Source: Dryomyza anilis
Taxonomy: Eukaryota > Arthropoda > Insecta > Diptera > Dryomyzidae
DNA: 64,000 bases
Direction: 5' to 3'
Assembly (NCBI GenBank): GCA_951804985.1
Contig: OX638132.1
Coordinates: forward strand, 40,582,619 to 40,646,618
Below, piece after piece: positions 44,371 to 58,309 of the stretch. Positions within the stretch are counted from its first letter, which is position 1; every line of letters begins with the position of its first letter. A program made the position numbers and the translations under genes. The notes beneath the pieces are model-generated. The model did no database searches. It worked only from the letters and a program-made list of their open reading frames with translations, and had not been told where the DNA came from.

Positions 44371-45115
44371 AAATGAATTTCAGTTGAGGCTGACTAAATT
44401 TGGTAGATGCAAATGAATATTCGTTGAAACAACTGCACTTTAAGTTATTACATTGAAAGGTAATTAAAGTATATTGAAATAAAGTATATTGAAATATACC
44501 CAAGAAACAAAAGGGTCCGTTAACGGTGCCGTATACGGAACAGCAATGCGGAATACGATTCCGTAAACATTCCGTGTTCTGGATACGAAAACGGTCCAGT
44601 GAACGGATAAAGAGGAACATCGAAACGGATTTCGAATCCGTTGAGAGTACGTTTCGACGGTACGTTAACGGACCGTCTTACTGGATGACAAACGGAGTAA
44701 GTTCGTCGAGAGTACGTTTCGACGGTACGTTTCGGACCGTCATACTAAATGAAATACGGAGTGAATCCGTCGATATTACGTTTCGACGGTCTGTTAGCGG
44801 ACTGCCATTCTGGACAAAATACGGAATGAGTCGTTGAGATTGCGTTTCGACGGACCGTTAACGTACCGTAGTACTGTATTAAAAGCGGAGAATTACATTA
44901 AAAACACCGTTTTCGTACCATTACAAAATTATTTTTTGCTTATATTTGTTTTACAATAAATTAATTTATACCATTAAAATATTATCATAAAATGAAACAT
45001 GAAATATATAAATTGTATTAAACAAAACGAAAAAAAGATTGGAGTCTGTAAGGTTATCCTAGGCCTTGAATTAAAATATATGCGTTCAATTACTGTTTTT
45101 ATCATATGCGTCCTT

Positions 45116-46062
45116 CACACAGAAAAAAAAGTGTGTAAATATAACTAAAATGTTAATCAATCCAATTAATTTTTAATTGAAACTCAGCCGATGTAACTTT
45201 TAGTAGCATTGAATTCCATATTCGTAATAATGAGAATATGTTAATTGGAGAAACTTTAATTAATTTTGTTGTCATATTGATATTAAAGTTGTTATATATA
45301 TTATATTTTTTATTGGGAATCTTTAGATCATTAATTAATCAATTAAAATTTTCATTCGATAGAAATTGGATCAATTAAATATTTTGTTAAATTAAATAAA
45401 ACATTTGTCGAATAGAAACATATGAAAATAAAAATAATTTAATTCAATATATAACATAAAATAAATATTTAATAAGTATTTATACTGTTTGATATGCTTT
45501 GTAAAATTCTTTCAACATAACGAATGTTTTACCGAAGTCAGTTTTCACAACTTCTACAGGTGGAGGGCCAATTAATTGAGTCAAACATAAAAATTGATAT
45601 TCACTTTTTAATGATTCAATATGCCACAAAATGAGCACCATTAGCAGTTTGTTCAAATTATTGACAGCAAAAATAAATTAAGCCGTTTGCTTTAATAACA
45701 TAACATACACTAAATAATGCAATATCCTGTTTAAAAATAGCAACGTAGAAGAAAATAATGTTAGAAGAAACTGAACGACGCACGAGGACGCACAAACAAA
45801 AAACAAAATGAAATCCAGAAAAAAAATAATGTTGCAATTTAAGAAAATGAATAAATCAAAAGTAACAAATAAAAGTAGTTAATACTATTAAAGATTTAAT
45901 TGTATTGAAATTATATTAAATTTATTCCTATTAATATTTTAATTAAAAAATATGTAAATACAATTAATTAATTAGTAAATACATTCATATTTTTAATTGG
46001 AATACGATTTTGTTTGCTATTAATATCAATTGTTATATATACGTCCAATATTTTTTTATGTG
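45116..46062. mobile_element. Family B MITE, copy 2
   Basis: 947 bp, same ends as 43203-44099 with small differences; an extra stretch near 45280-45300 and 45425-45450. Confidence 0.8.
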
Positions 46063-46800
46063 TTGTTAAAAACATCTGTTAATAAATAAAAAAAAATAAC
46101 TAAATTAACAAAATTTGTTTTAAGGGTCTGTGCGAGCAAATTTATTGTCTTTTTATTATGCACTTCTTTAACGATATTTCTAATCATTTCGTCAATTAGT
46201 ACCTGTGCGAATAATGTAGACAAACCCACAATTCAGGATATACTGCTTTATCGACATTATACAGTATTTATTCAATTAGAATTAGTATATTCGCACAAAG
46301 TGTTGATTTAAATGTGTTTAGTTATAATTCTGCTTGCCCTTTTAGTTTCGCACATGCTGAATTTTCACATCACATCGTAAGTTTATGTGTTTGTCTCAAA
46401 ATTGTAACTTTCTAATTACATATATATTCTTAGAGTGGAATCTGATTGATGAAAACTCACCAACGATTACACAGCATAGCGGGTACTTCTTGATTCTGCA
46501 AATGCTCGCAGATTTTGTAATTCGCGTACTGCAAAACCGCTTCGTGAACGTTGCGTGTACTTATTGCGTGTAGTTATCGTTGTTCGTTACTACATACAGA
46601 ATGGGATATCGGGCAAGATCGTCGCAAGAAACATCTGCAGATTTAAGTTGATAAATATGTACATTACAAAAAAAAACCTTACCTACATAGTGCTTCATGT
46701 GTATTTGTATTAATATGTCTGTTGGTACAATTCTTTTATTAATTTGGTGCACACAATATCAAACAGCAGAACAAGAAAATCAAATGAATTGAAATGAAAT
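46063..46800. other. inner part of family E copy 2, unrecognised
   Basis: A possible small spliced frame starts at 46312 (MCLVIILLALLVSHMLNFHI, GTAAGT donor at 46378, TTCTTAG acceptor near 46433) but is short and unsupported. Otherwise nothing recognised. Confidence 0.25.
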
Positions 46801-47126
46801 GTACAAATGTACGGAAGAAAATCAGTGCCGTTAAGTTGAAGTATAAACGGAAAATTTACGGAGTACTCCGTTTTAACAGAAACATTACGGAGTTCTCCGT
46901 TTCAACGGTTCCGTAAACGACTACAACGAAACGGGAATCATACGGAGTTATTTAGAATTACGGAGCAAAACGGAATTCTAACGAAGTCGTCCGATTTGAC
47001 GGTACGTTAACGATGCGTAATCGTATATGCTACGACGAATACTTGCTCAATGCTCCGTAAAAATGCCGTCAATGACGGTATTGTGATTCCGTGTGTGTCG
47101 TAGGCTCCGTATAAATGTTTCTTGGG

Positions 47127-47484
47127 TATTTCTTATTTATCTATTTATATTATATATGTCATCAAAGTGAAAGGGTTCTCTGCATTAAACAAATGCATCG
47201 AGAGAAGCAAAACAAGGGCAAACAAAAGGGGTTTTAAGAGAAAATGTGAAAAGCACATATTACATTCAACACAATAAAAATTAAAATTATGGAGTTTTAG
47301 TTTTTTTTTGTTTTATTTGGTATAATTTTGCTTAGTTAGATCATTAGTGTTCTTTCTGGGTAACCCCAGTCGGTCATTTTATTGATAATTATAGGGGTAG
47401 CAATGATCAAAGTTTCGATCAAAATTTGGTCACATGTAGAATAAAGACGGGAAAAAAATGATCAAAACTTGTTTATACCCTATA
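47127..47484. other. spacer, nothing recognised
   Basis: No gene or repeat end. Confidence 0.4.
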
Positions 47485-48302
47485 AACCAAAAACCTGGAT
47501 ATAAGGGATTATCGAATGTATATTGAACATGGATATCGAAGCTTTCACTGGAGAAAAGCGTTCAACTTTTTGTAATTGTAAGCTTGAAAACTATAGCGTC
47601 CTCCAGCAAAACTGGTAGCTTTTTATCCAATTGAATCTAGCCTTTACCTAAACTTGAATTCCGACTTTCAATATACATTCAATATACATTCAAATTACAC
47701 TTGAATTCAAATTGAAGGTTTAAATATAAAATAAAAGAAAACGCATATAAGTTATAATACTATGTATTAAAAGGAATGAAATTATGTTCTACAGCACCTG
47801 CACCGGTGGCAGTGTATAGGAACTTCTTGTAAACCAGTGAATCCAATTGCGCCACTGCGATGTATAACATTGCCAGGTTCACGTGAAATATCAATGTTGT
47901 CTGCGTATGAATGAAAATATATTAATATTTCATAAACGTATTCGTAAACCTTGACCACTTACATTGTATATCAGCTCATCGTGCATTTTCCGTGCAGTAG
48001 AATTCTCGGGATAACTTTTGTGTTTGGACCTGCACTTATATATTAATTGATTTGTCTGTTTGCTAATTCAAGCGAAAAACAATGATCTCACTGAAAGTGC
48101 GAATACAGCGGCGCATATGTAGTGGTGAAAAAAATTAAAATTCTTGATGACATTTAATTTATCACGTGTCAAGTTTTTTTAACTTCGAAAACCAACGTTG
48201 GAATAACATTTATTTATTCGGCTTGATCATGATATTACATCCACACTGGTTGTGAAAGATAATTCTCCAAATTTATCGAACCTTAAACTCATTGCTTATT
48301 GG
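47485..48302 (-). mobile_element. Family D repeat, copy 3
   Basis: Same orientation as copy 1, from AACCAAAAACCTGGATATAA to CTCATTGCTTATTGGGT. The MIC26/27-like exon is shortened by an internal deletion (about 47790-47840). Confidence 0.75.
47785..48025 (-). pseudogene. MIC26/MIC27-like gene fragment, copy 3 (deleted)
   Basis: Keeps the intron and the DILREPGN-type and VIHRSGAIGFTG-type words but lacks the RRGFYK region; the remaining end matches FLYTATGAGAV. Confidence 0.45.
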
Positions 48303-48426
48303 GTACGTGTGACTTTACATCCCTGTCTTACGCACGTTTACACAGCTTTTTCTTACATGCATAAGTGAGTCGCAAACATTTTGCATTTGTGTTAAAGTTT
48401 CGGTCAGCAGTGTCTTCCTAATAAAC
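48303..48426. other. 124-bp spacer between two family D copies
   Basis: No recognised feature. Confidence 0.3.
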
Positions 48427-49330
48427 CAAAAACCTGGAAAGTGATTATCTGGAGAAAAGCGTAATTGTAAGCTTGAAAACCATAGCGTTCTCCAGCAAAA
48501 CTGGTAGCTTTTTATCCAAATGAATCTAGACTGTACCTAAACTTGAATTCCGACATTCAATATACCGTCGAGGTTTAACTTAATTGTAAGCTTTAAATAA
48601 AATATGGTTCAACCTTCAAATTACACTTGTATTCAGGCGCATTTATATCCCTAATAACAGGCTTAAATATAAAATAAAAGAAAATGCATAAAAGTTCTAA
48701 TACTATATATTAAAAGGAATTAAAATATGTCCTACATTATCCTGTGAGATAACAGACAGCTGCAACAGCACCTGCGCCTGTGGCAGTGTACAGGAACTTC
48801 TTGTAAAATGCACGACGTGTCGCGAAGATCAAACCAATGAATCCAATTGCGCCACTGTATAACATTGCCAGGTTCGCGCAAAATATCAATGGTGTCTGCG
48901 TATGAATAAAAATATATTAATATTTCATAAACGTTTTCGTAAACCTTGGCTACTTACATTGTATATCAGCTCATCGTGCATTTTCCGTGCATTAGAATTC
49001 ACTTTCGTGTTCGGACCTGCTGTTATGTATTAATTGATTCGTCTGTTTGTTTATTCAAGCGAAAAACAATGATCTCACTGATTGTACGAATACAGTGGCG
49101 CGTATGTAGTGGCGAAAAAAATAAAAAGATCTTGTTGACATTTAATTTATCACGTCACTGGGTTGCCACTGAATTTGGGTACTGAATTTTGTCTTAAGTT
49201 TTATTAACTTTGAAAACCAACGTTGGAATAACATTCATTTATTCGGCTTAATCATGACATTACATCCACACTGGTTGTAGAAGAAAATTCTCCAAATTTA
49301 TCGAACCTAAAACTGATTACTTATAGGGTT
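48427..49330 (-). mobile_element. Family D repeat, copy 4
   Basis: Same orientation as copies 1 and 3, directly repeated after copy 3. Carries the fuller MIC26/27-like exon with the VCYLTG-type end. Confidence 0.75.
48725..48985 (-). pseudogene. MIC26/MIC27-like gene fragment, copy 4
   Basis: Minus strand reads FAT RRAFYKKFLYTATGAG-type residues and ends AVVCYLTG-like before a stop (CACAGGATAATG on that strand). Frameshifts are present near 48850. Confidence 0.45.
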
Positions 49331-49601
49331 GCTGCGACAATATTAAAATATGCGTGAAGTTAACAACACGGTTTCAACAACAGGAACGGGTGGAATCAAC
49401 ATCTGCCACCAAAAGTAGGCAGATCTGATTTTCACTTCGTTCTCTTTGTAAAGAAATGTAGTTGTGTCAGTGTTGCAGTGTTGTTTGTGTAATTCCACAA
49501 AAACAGTACATTTTTGATCTCCTTGTGTATTTTTTGTGTAATTTAGAATCAAATAAAATTCTACTACAAAAGAAAAATTTAAAGAGTTTCACGAATATTT
49601 C

Positions 49602-51060
<1,459 letters not shown>

Positions 51061-51062
51061 AT

Positions 51063-51130
51063 ACTCAGAAGAAAATTTATCATCAAGTACTTAATAATAC
51101 TACCATTTGGTGTATGTATTAATAGTTCCA
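51063..51130 (+). mobile_element. Family A MITE fragment (left end)
   Basis: ACTCAGAAGAAAATTTATCA followed by TATTAATAGTTCC matches the first 70 bp of family A and stops. Confidence 0.6.
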
Positions 51131-51619
51131 TGTATTAATTTTTCCAGGTATTGTACATTTACTTTTATTCGTTTCATACTGTTTTATATGAAATATCGTA
51201 ACTGTTACCAAAATGATGGCAATGAACGATTACCGTTCCGGAATTAAAATGTTACTGGAAAAATACCAGTATGAAACGTTTTCCAAACTGTAGAAATTGT
51301 AGAAAATTATAAACTTTTTATCTTTTATTATATTTTTTATTTTGTGAAATATCCAATAATATCTTTCAACAACTATAGAGGATTTTTCATTTTAAGGATT
51401 TTCACAGCAATGCGCATACAAACAAAGAGGTTTTAATTCGTTTTACAAAAGCATTAAATAATAATGAAATAATCATTACAATGGCAAAATCAAGATTATT
51501 AATTTGGCAACTCTGCGCACTGACGTTTGAAATTTCATAGAACGGGGCGGAAACAGAGTGAAATTCAGATCTGCCTACTTTTGGTGGCAGATGTTGATTC
51601 CACCCGTTTCGTTGTTGAG

Positions 51620-52177
51620 ATGGAGTTGTTAACTTCACATACTTTGCTTCACATATGGATGCGGACAATGGCAGTTATTGCATCTATTATACCAAAACTG
51701 TATCATCAGGCACTTAAACAGATCATTCCAAATGTTCGTTCAGAGCAATGTAACTAATATTAATACTAATAACGAAAAACATCTTATTTATGATTTTTTG
51801 TAGTGATAACAAATGACAGCTTTCTCGATATTTACCTAATATTTGGTGATGTATTAATAAATGCATTGAGACTTTTAGAAACTCATCAAATATATATTTT
51901 TTGCTTGGAATCTACAGAAAGGAACATAGTGGAAATAACGGATGGTCATGAAGTTTTTAAATTATTTCCAGGAGTAAACTACTGTCAATGCCAAGTTTTT
52001 CTTCAGCATGTGCTAAAACTAATAGTATTAGATCCTTATAATCTCATCACTAAAAGCAGCAGCTACACGTGTCCTCATATACTTGCCATTCACTTGATGC
52101 AATTTTTACGTTCTCCAGCCAAAGTAATTAAAAAAAAACATTTCAATTATATGCTTCAAAAAATAAAAGAAATATAA
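51620..52177 (+). CDS. ZSWIM7/SWS1-like SWIM-domain protein
   Basis: Two exons, 51620-51749 and 51804-52177, joined across a 54-bp GT-AG intron in frame. From the ATG at 51620 the protein has 167 residues; the ATG at 51668 gives 151, closer to the family's usual 140, and may be the real start. The SWIM zinc motif is visible as CQC (NYCQCQVF) and CPH (YTCPHILAIHL). Known family members act with RAD51 paralogues (Shu complex) in homologous recombination, notably in the germ line. The second exon has the family pattern FLDIYLIFGDVLINALRLLE and a basic C-terminal end. No break is seen. It is the only host gene here that looks intact. Its 5' end is copied in inverted form at 49354-49445. Confidence 0.75.
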
Positions 52178-52188
52178 TAAAAAGTTGA

Positions 52189-52428
52189 ATGCTACACTCA
52201 AAAACGCTTTACAAAAAGGGCATTTTAAGAAATTTAAAAATGTTGACGCAAACGCAGTATTCAAGTTATAAATTTGTTGGACGCTTGGATAACATCAGAA
52301 CATTATATTCTGGCCTAAAATCACTTAATTTTGGAGAGGTAAATAAAATAAAAACTATTAGGTATCAAGAAATAAAGAAACATATTGCACCCATCTATGT
52401 TCACAACTTAAAATTAATGCACTCGTAG
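52189..52428 (+). CDS. small hypothetical protein downstream of the ZSWIM7-like gene
   Basis: 79 codons starting 12 bases after the stop of the upstream gene. Basic, lysine/tyrosine rich (MLHSKTLYKKGILRNLKM), no cysteine motif, signal peptide or membrane span. The tight spacing would allow a dicistronic mRNA. Not recognised; it may be a chance frame. Confidence 0.3.
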   Translation: MLHSKTLYKKGILRNLKMLTQTQYSSYKFVGRLDNIRTLYSGLKSLNFGEVNKIKTIRYQEIKKHIAPIYVHNLKLMHS

Positions 52429-52559
52429 AGGGTGTAAACGAAATAATTATTACATTTTCTTTTATTCATAACTTAAAAACCTAACATGGTAAAAGAAAAA
52501 ATTATATCACAAATGAAGAAGTTCTTTTTTCATAGTTTTCCTGTCGAAGTGACATAAAA

Positions 52560-53185
52560 AAAAAATTGTCACGCGCTTTATTTTTGCAAAAAAAATACCA
52601 ATATAAAAAATAAGCGACGCTCGGACCCGTGGTGACCATGAAAAATCAAAGTCTGGTGCACCCACTTAAAAGTACGTGTGGGTACTCAAATGAATTCAGG
52701 ATTCCAAATCTGTAATTATTTTTAAGGTCTGTCATTCCTAGCGGCCCCTACACCAATCTATGTTATTTCAATAAAATGTATGTGTTTTATGAGCCATTTG
52801 TATGTAATAATTGAAGTATAAAAGAATTTATAACATTCAGATTTTTAGATTTCTATAGTAGAAATATATGTGCTGCTGAAAAAAATTAAAACAATTTCAA
52901 AAAAATCTCGCGATTTTTTATGCACAAAAAAAAAGGATTACATTTTTTTAATAACGAAAAAAAAGTAAAAGCTTAAAAATGTTAAGGTTATATACTTCAA
53001 TTATTACATACAAGTGGCTCATTGAAACAACATAAATTGGTGTAGGAGCCGCTAGGAATGACAGATAGTAGCCACATGTACTTTGAAGTGGGTGCACCAG
53101 TTTTTGATTTTTCAGGTCACCACGGGTCCGAGCGGCGCTTATGTTTAATTTTGGTATTTTTTTTTGCAAATTTTGACATTTTTTT
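52560..53185. mobile_element. foldback element
   Basis: Left arm (about 52590-52815) and right arm (about 52990-53170) are imperfect reverse complements: CTCGGACCCGTGGTGACC, CTGGTGCACCCACTT, GTCATTCCTAGCGGC and TGTATGTAATAATTGAAGTA all recur inverted. The left arm has an insertion near 52690-52720. No coding content. Confidence 0.8.
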
Positions 53186-53514
53186 TTTTTCGCCGGTAAA
53201 GTGAACTTCTCTCAAGATTTATATATCTGAATAAGAATACGAATTTCCGTATTTACTCTGAAGGAATCTCTATTAAAAATGTATACTCTCTGGTTGCACC
53301 TAAAATAGTTGTGTTTTTGAACCACTTTTTAGGAATATGTCGATGTATATTTGTCCAACGTTATCTTTGAAAATATCCACGACAATCGCTATTATTTTGT
53401 TTTATTCGAACATATATCTAATTCAGAAAATAAGGTTTAATATTAATATTTAACTGATGAGTTGAAACTCAATTATTTATAATATACTAAAATTTTAACA
53501 TTATTTGTCACGAA

Positions 53515-53810
53515 TTATTACCCAAATTTGAACTGAATATCTCACGAACAGTTAAAAATAGCGTATTGTTTGTTTGCTTGTTTGGTGAAAATTTGTATGC
53601 ACGTTTATCCGGTGAAAATTTGTATGCACGTTTATCCGTGTACCATTTAATGACATTTAAGGAAATAAAGCTAATAAAAGAACTATTATTGAAAAAAAAT
53701 ATTTTTTCGAACTTGTTACGACTAATTATGATCATAACTGGTGGACCAAATATGTGAAATTTTAATGAGTTTTTAAATTGGCTAAACTTAATAGTTTAAG
53801 CCACTGGTTC
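53515..53810. repeat. dispersed repeat (family L), copy 1
   Basis: Similar over about 200 bp to 60270-60465 (ATTTGTATGCACGTT/ATTTGTATACACGTT ... AAACTTAATAGTTTAAGC/AAACTTAATACTTTAAGC). A doubled 27-bp unit GGTGAAAATTTGTATGCACG lies at 53584-53640. Confidence 0.6.
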
Positions 53811-54129
53811 CCAACCGGCGAGCCCATTTTCAGGGGGTCGCCAAAGGATATCAAATTATGTTTAAATAATGTAATTAAAAAAATTGAATTAATGAAATTT
53901 TAATTTTATCAATATGAAGCATTAAATTGTAAGGGTATTAAAAATAGTAAGAACACTAATAAGTAACAAAAGCACAACTCTTTTTTTGATATCGCCGAAA
54001 CAACTCATTATTTTTACATGTACTTTAAATCTCTGAAATTGACGTTGTCGTAAAATAAAACCGAATTTTCAAAACATTCAGATGAGTACACTGTTACAAG
54101 GATTTTAAAATAAAATGAAACCTCTCCTG

Positions 54130-55106
54130 GGGCCCTATTCTCGAGTTCATGCGAGAATTCTCACTTTCGTGTATTCTCGCTTGATCAGTGTCGTATGATA
54201 ACCAAATAAGGATTCTTGAGTTTATGCGAGATTGAATTCGATAGAACATTTTCGTTCGACCATTTTTTATAGACAATGTATGTATTGTGAAAAACAAAAA
54301 CGTTTTATTTGAAATGTTCAAATAATAATATAAACAAATGTTAAAATTAGTGCGCGTAAAAAGTGTACAAGATGCAATGTAGGAACTATGGTCGCGTCCA
54401 TCATCAATAAGGTGGTGCACGCATTTGCTGAATGATGGAGTCGTGTGAGTAGTGAATAGTGTAGCCCATATTTTTCCTCGTGCTAAATCTAATGCCGTCA
54501 ATATAATTTGCAGCTAATACATTTTTCCGTACAAAAGTTATCGGCCGGGTTGGCGAGTATACTCGTCCACAAAACCTAGCTAGCTAACGTTCAAATAATT
54601 TCAACGGATTATGAAGTTGTTCGATGCAGTGTATTTATTACTTCCGATTTCCAAGATTAATTTCTAGCGACTTTGAATCTTATAGGACTGTAGCACAAAC
54701 TATTATAATTATATTAATGTGATGCACGCACGTGGAGTTCGTAGTGAATAGTGTAGCCGATTCACTGTGCAAATTATAATGTCACAAAAGTCGCTAATAT
54801 AGCTTTCCGCCATTGCCATTTGTTTATCCAAACGGTATATTTTATTAAACATCCGTTTAATTAATTTGATAAAATGCATTTCTTTGACAAAATGCATTTA
54901 CTACTTTGATATCACTACGTTTTCAATGATTTATTTTGTGCGACTTTGAATCTCACCAGAAAAACACCATTCGTTGCAAATTCGAGAATTTCATTCGACA
55001 ATTCTCATAAACTCGAGAATGACTAATTTGTGCTTCATGCGAGAATTTACGGAAATTTTGAGAATTGTCGCATGAAAATATCTCGAATGAACTCGAGAAT
55101 AGGGCG
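54130..55106. mobile_element. TIR element with TCTCG subterminal repeats (family J)
   Basis: 977 bp. Ends GGGCCCTATTCTCGAGTTCA and, reversed, TGAACTCGAGAATAGGGCG; possible 4-bp target duplication CCTG (54126-54129, 55107-55110). TTCTCG/CGAGAA words recur many times near both ends. A word TAGTGAATAGTGTAGCC occurs twice inside (54451, 54742). No transposase. Confidence 0.75.
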
Positions 55107-56000
55107 CCTGATTCTAGAATTTTTCAGTACGAAATTTGTGTTACCTTAAAAGGGTGTCTAGAGAGTAATTTATCACAATTGGAATTGAGAAAATTACAAA
55201 TGAATACGACTCCGATTTTTGTTTCAAGACTTTAATAAAAGCGATTTCAGTTTCGACATAAAAAAAATATATTTTATTTAAAAAATATATATTTATAAAT
55301 CTCGAATTTTATTTGGAATTTTCTCTATATTAATTGTAAAATCACAATTTTATTTGGAATAATCTCAATTTGATTTGTAATTTTCTCATTTTAAACATAA
55401 TTCTAAATACAACAATAGTCACGAAATATATTTTCATACCAAATATCATATATATTTCCCCATTTCGTTTTTTTAAAATTTGATTTGTCAAATTTTCACC
55501 CAATAAACATTTGCCCTTGAATAAATGTAGTTTGCAAGTTTAAATCAAGTATTTTTCTCAATTTATTGTGTTGAGAATAGCGTAGAGAAACGTTATTTAA
55601 AAAGTTGTGAAATATAGCCTTCTCGATAAAAACGGCTTTTTGCTATCCATCATATTTATCAAATTATATTTCAAGATATAACAAACTTAAATTCTACAGT
55701 TTCCAAACATATAAGAATCTTGGTATTCAATTCGAAATACACTTACATTTCAAGCTACGGAATAAGCTTGACAATTTCTTGAATTCTACTCTATGCATGT
55801 AGTTAAGAATCACACTCATTTCTTGGTTCATTAATAGATTTTTTGAGTAGTTGATATTCATATTAAACTATATAACAAAGCTACACTCGTTTAAAACTTG
55901 TTAATCATAAAAATTCTCAACATATTCGTATATTTGTCTTGAATAGCAATGCAATAAAATAACATAAATGGAAAAGAAGAAGTCTTAAATATACACCATA
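55107..56000. other. AT-rich, nothing recognised
   Basis: No gene or repeat end. Confidence 0.4.
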
Positions 56001-56303
56001 TTAATAATAATAGTTTGGCGCTACAGTCCTGAAGAACTTAGGCCGAGCTCTCACACCATTTGATCTGTGCGTGTTGTATTTGCATTGATCTGAAATCTAC
56101 CGTTTAATTCCGAATTCAAACCGCGGGGTGAGAGCTTTTAATGGACAGTGTTTACTCTCGAAGGTTTTCCATTGTCTGTCGAGAGAACGCGTCGGATAGA
56201 AAAATGTTTTTCTATAAAATGACAGTTGACCGTCGCTGGGATCAAACACAGAACATTTCGGCTCGTAGTCCAATGCACTAACCAATCGAGCCTCCGACGC
56301 ACC
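56001..56303 (-). mobile_element. tRNA-derived SINE, copy 2 (diverged)
   Basis: Reversed. Starts (on plus) with AATAATAGTTTGGCGCTACAG, the tail and 3' body, and ends at the tRNA-like head (CACTAACCAATCGAGCCTCC). More diverged than the other copies, so older. Confidence 0.8.
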
Positions 56304-58300
56304 GTTTTCAGTAATAATTCTGTTTTCTTAAATTATGTTGTTCGATTTCTATAAACCTATAGAAGAATGCATTAGATCTCCACGTATTATTAAAGGAAGT
56401 TGTACTTATCTTAATAAAAATCTTCATTTGATGAAATCATCTCTTTAAATATTTGGTGGTGGTAGTCGCGATTGCTTATATCATTTAAACTTCAAACACA
56501 AACATTAATGAACATATTTTTTTCTGTTTGAAGTCTGAAAGCGTAATGATATTAAAAACAAAATAAAATATAGTATACAGTTTTCGTCAACCAAACCTTA
56601 TACTGTATCACAAGTGTAGAAAGTTATGTTTTTTAAATAAATATTGGGAAAGTTGTTCTCAAGCTTTTAAACAGTGTAGAATATTCAATATTTTATAATG
56701 TTGAGTATTCGAGTATATTTCAACTTTTTACAGGCTTGATTTGATATTTTTAAAATAGTTCATATAAACTATTTCTCTAGTTTAATTCAACTCTATACAG
56801 TACATGAATTTGACATTGTTATTAAAGCTTGGGGACTAGTCGAAAACAATTATTGAGAATAAGGAAAATTTAAAAAATTTCGACAGCGCTTGACGAAATG
56901 TTTATTGGGTCAAACATTTCGGTTCAGTCACTAAGAATCATTCGTTAAAGGCGGGTGTGTAATACATTTATTTTTAACCCTATTAAGCCTGCCGAGTAAA
57001 ATACACACCAGAAAGAAGCTTCCCCATAATGCAAAGAATTTTTTATGTTTTTGCACCTAGCCCCACTGCAATATTTCAGTATGCAATTGTATATCTCTGC
57101 GTGTATTTCCCTTCATTTTAATCAAATATTTAATAAACAAACTTCAAAAAATACTTAGAAAAAATTACAGTAAGATTTTTTTTTTTTGTACATTTGACAA
57201 CAAAACTACTGCGAACTTTAATCAATTTTTTTGCAAAATGTCGTAGTGGGCAAATTCTGAGTACACAGCAATAATGTTTCATTTCGGTGGAATCCAATAA
57301 CCCTCAATTTGTAGAACAGTGTAATGTCTTCAACGACATTACATATACATATATTCTCTATTTTATAATTTACTTTTTCGCATAGTTACTTTTCTAACTC
57401 CTAGACGAATAAAGATATTAAAATATATTTTATTTTGTAATTTTTTTAAGTATATTGTTCTTAAAATATTACAACAATTACATAATAATTACTCAGTGGA
57501 TGCTCCTAACACAATAAAAAAAAAATATCTCAAAACTATTTATTTAAATATATTATCCTAAGGAGAGTTTAACTTTTGTCACATAAACCTTTAAAATTGA
57601 TTTGTTTTAATATATTAAACGTTTTAAAAAAAATATATATATTAAAATATTTGGTAACTTCTTTGTAAACATCCAAAATCGTTTAAAGTGGCAACCGTGA
57701 TCCTAACTATTTTTTTTTTGTTTTTGAAAGATGAATGGCAGTAATCAAACGATTAATTGCGCCAGATCAGGAACGATGACAACAAATAACTGAAAAAGAG
57801 AAAACTGAAAAGGAGATGGTTCGTACAAATCTGTGCTTAACGAAAAAAAAAACAAATAAATTAATATGTGTTTTTCATTAATAAACGTAAACGAAAAGTT
57901 AAATTTAAATGATATCAAATATAATGATTATATATTATTAAATATTTATTATGTAAGACATCGTATCTCGTATTCAGGACGTCTTTAACGCAACTGAATT
58001 GTTAAAAAGATTATGGCCATTTCTCAGATTAGCAAATTTGCTACAATGAAAAATAAGGAGCTCACTGTCTTCAACGACATTTCATATATAAATTCGAAGG
58101 CTCCTCATTAATTATACGCAAATATTTTTGATCATAAGTATGCCACGTAGCAATCTGTTAATTATTTTTATCTCTGAAGATTTTAAACTCGATTTATAAA
58201 AGCAAGGTCGAGAAAGCACCCCACACTGGGCCGGATCACAATAAAAGCTGGCCAAAAAATCTAGCTTAGGTTCGATTTAAAAAATACCTGACACACATTT
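56304..58300. other. AT-rich, small repeats only
   Basis: GTCTTCAACGACATT occurs at 57327 and 58067, each followed by CATATA, suggesting a dispersed repeat. No gene recognised. Confidence 0.4.
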
Positions 58301-58309
58301 TTAAGTTAA

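Larger units (their letters stand above)
44499..47126. mobile_element. Family E element, copy 2, interrupted by family B
   Basis: Ends CCCAAGAAAC and GTTTCTTGGG. The left 380 bp contain at least three tandem units of about 65 bp with GTACGTTTCGACGGTACGTT-like cores (44640-44860). The right part (46800-47100) is again rich in ACGGA. A family B copy lies at 45116-46062. Confidence 0.75.
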
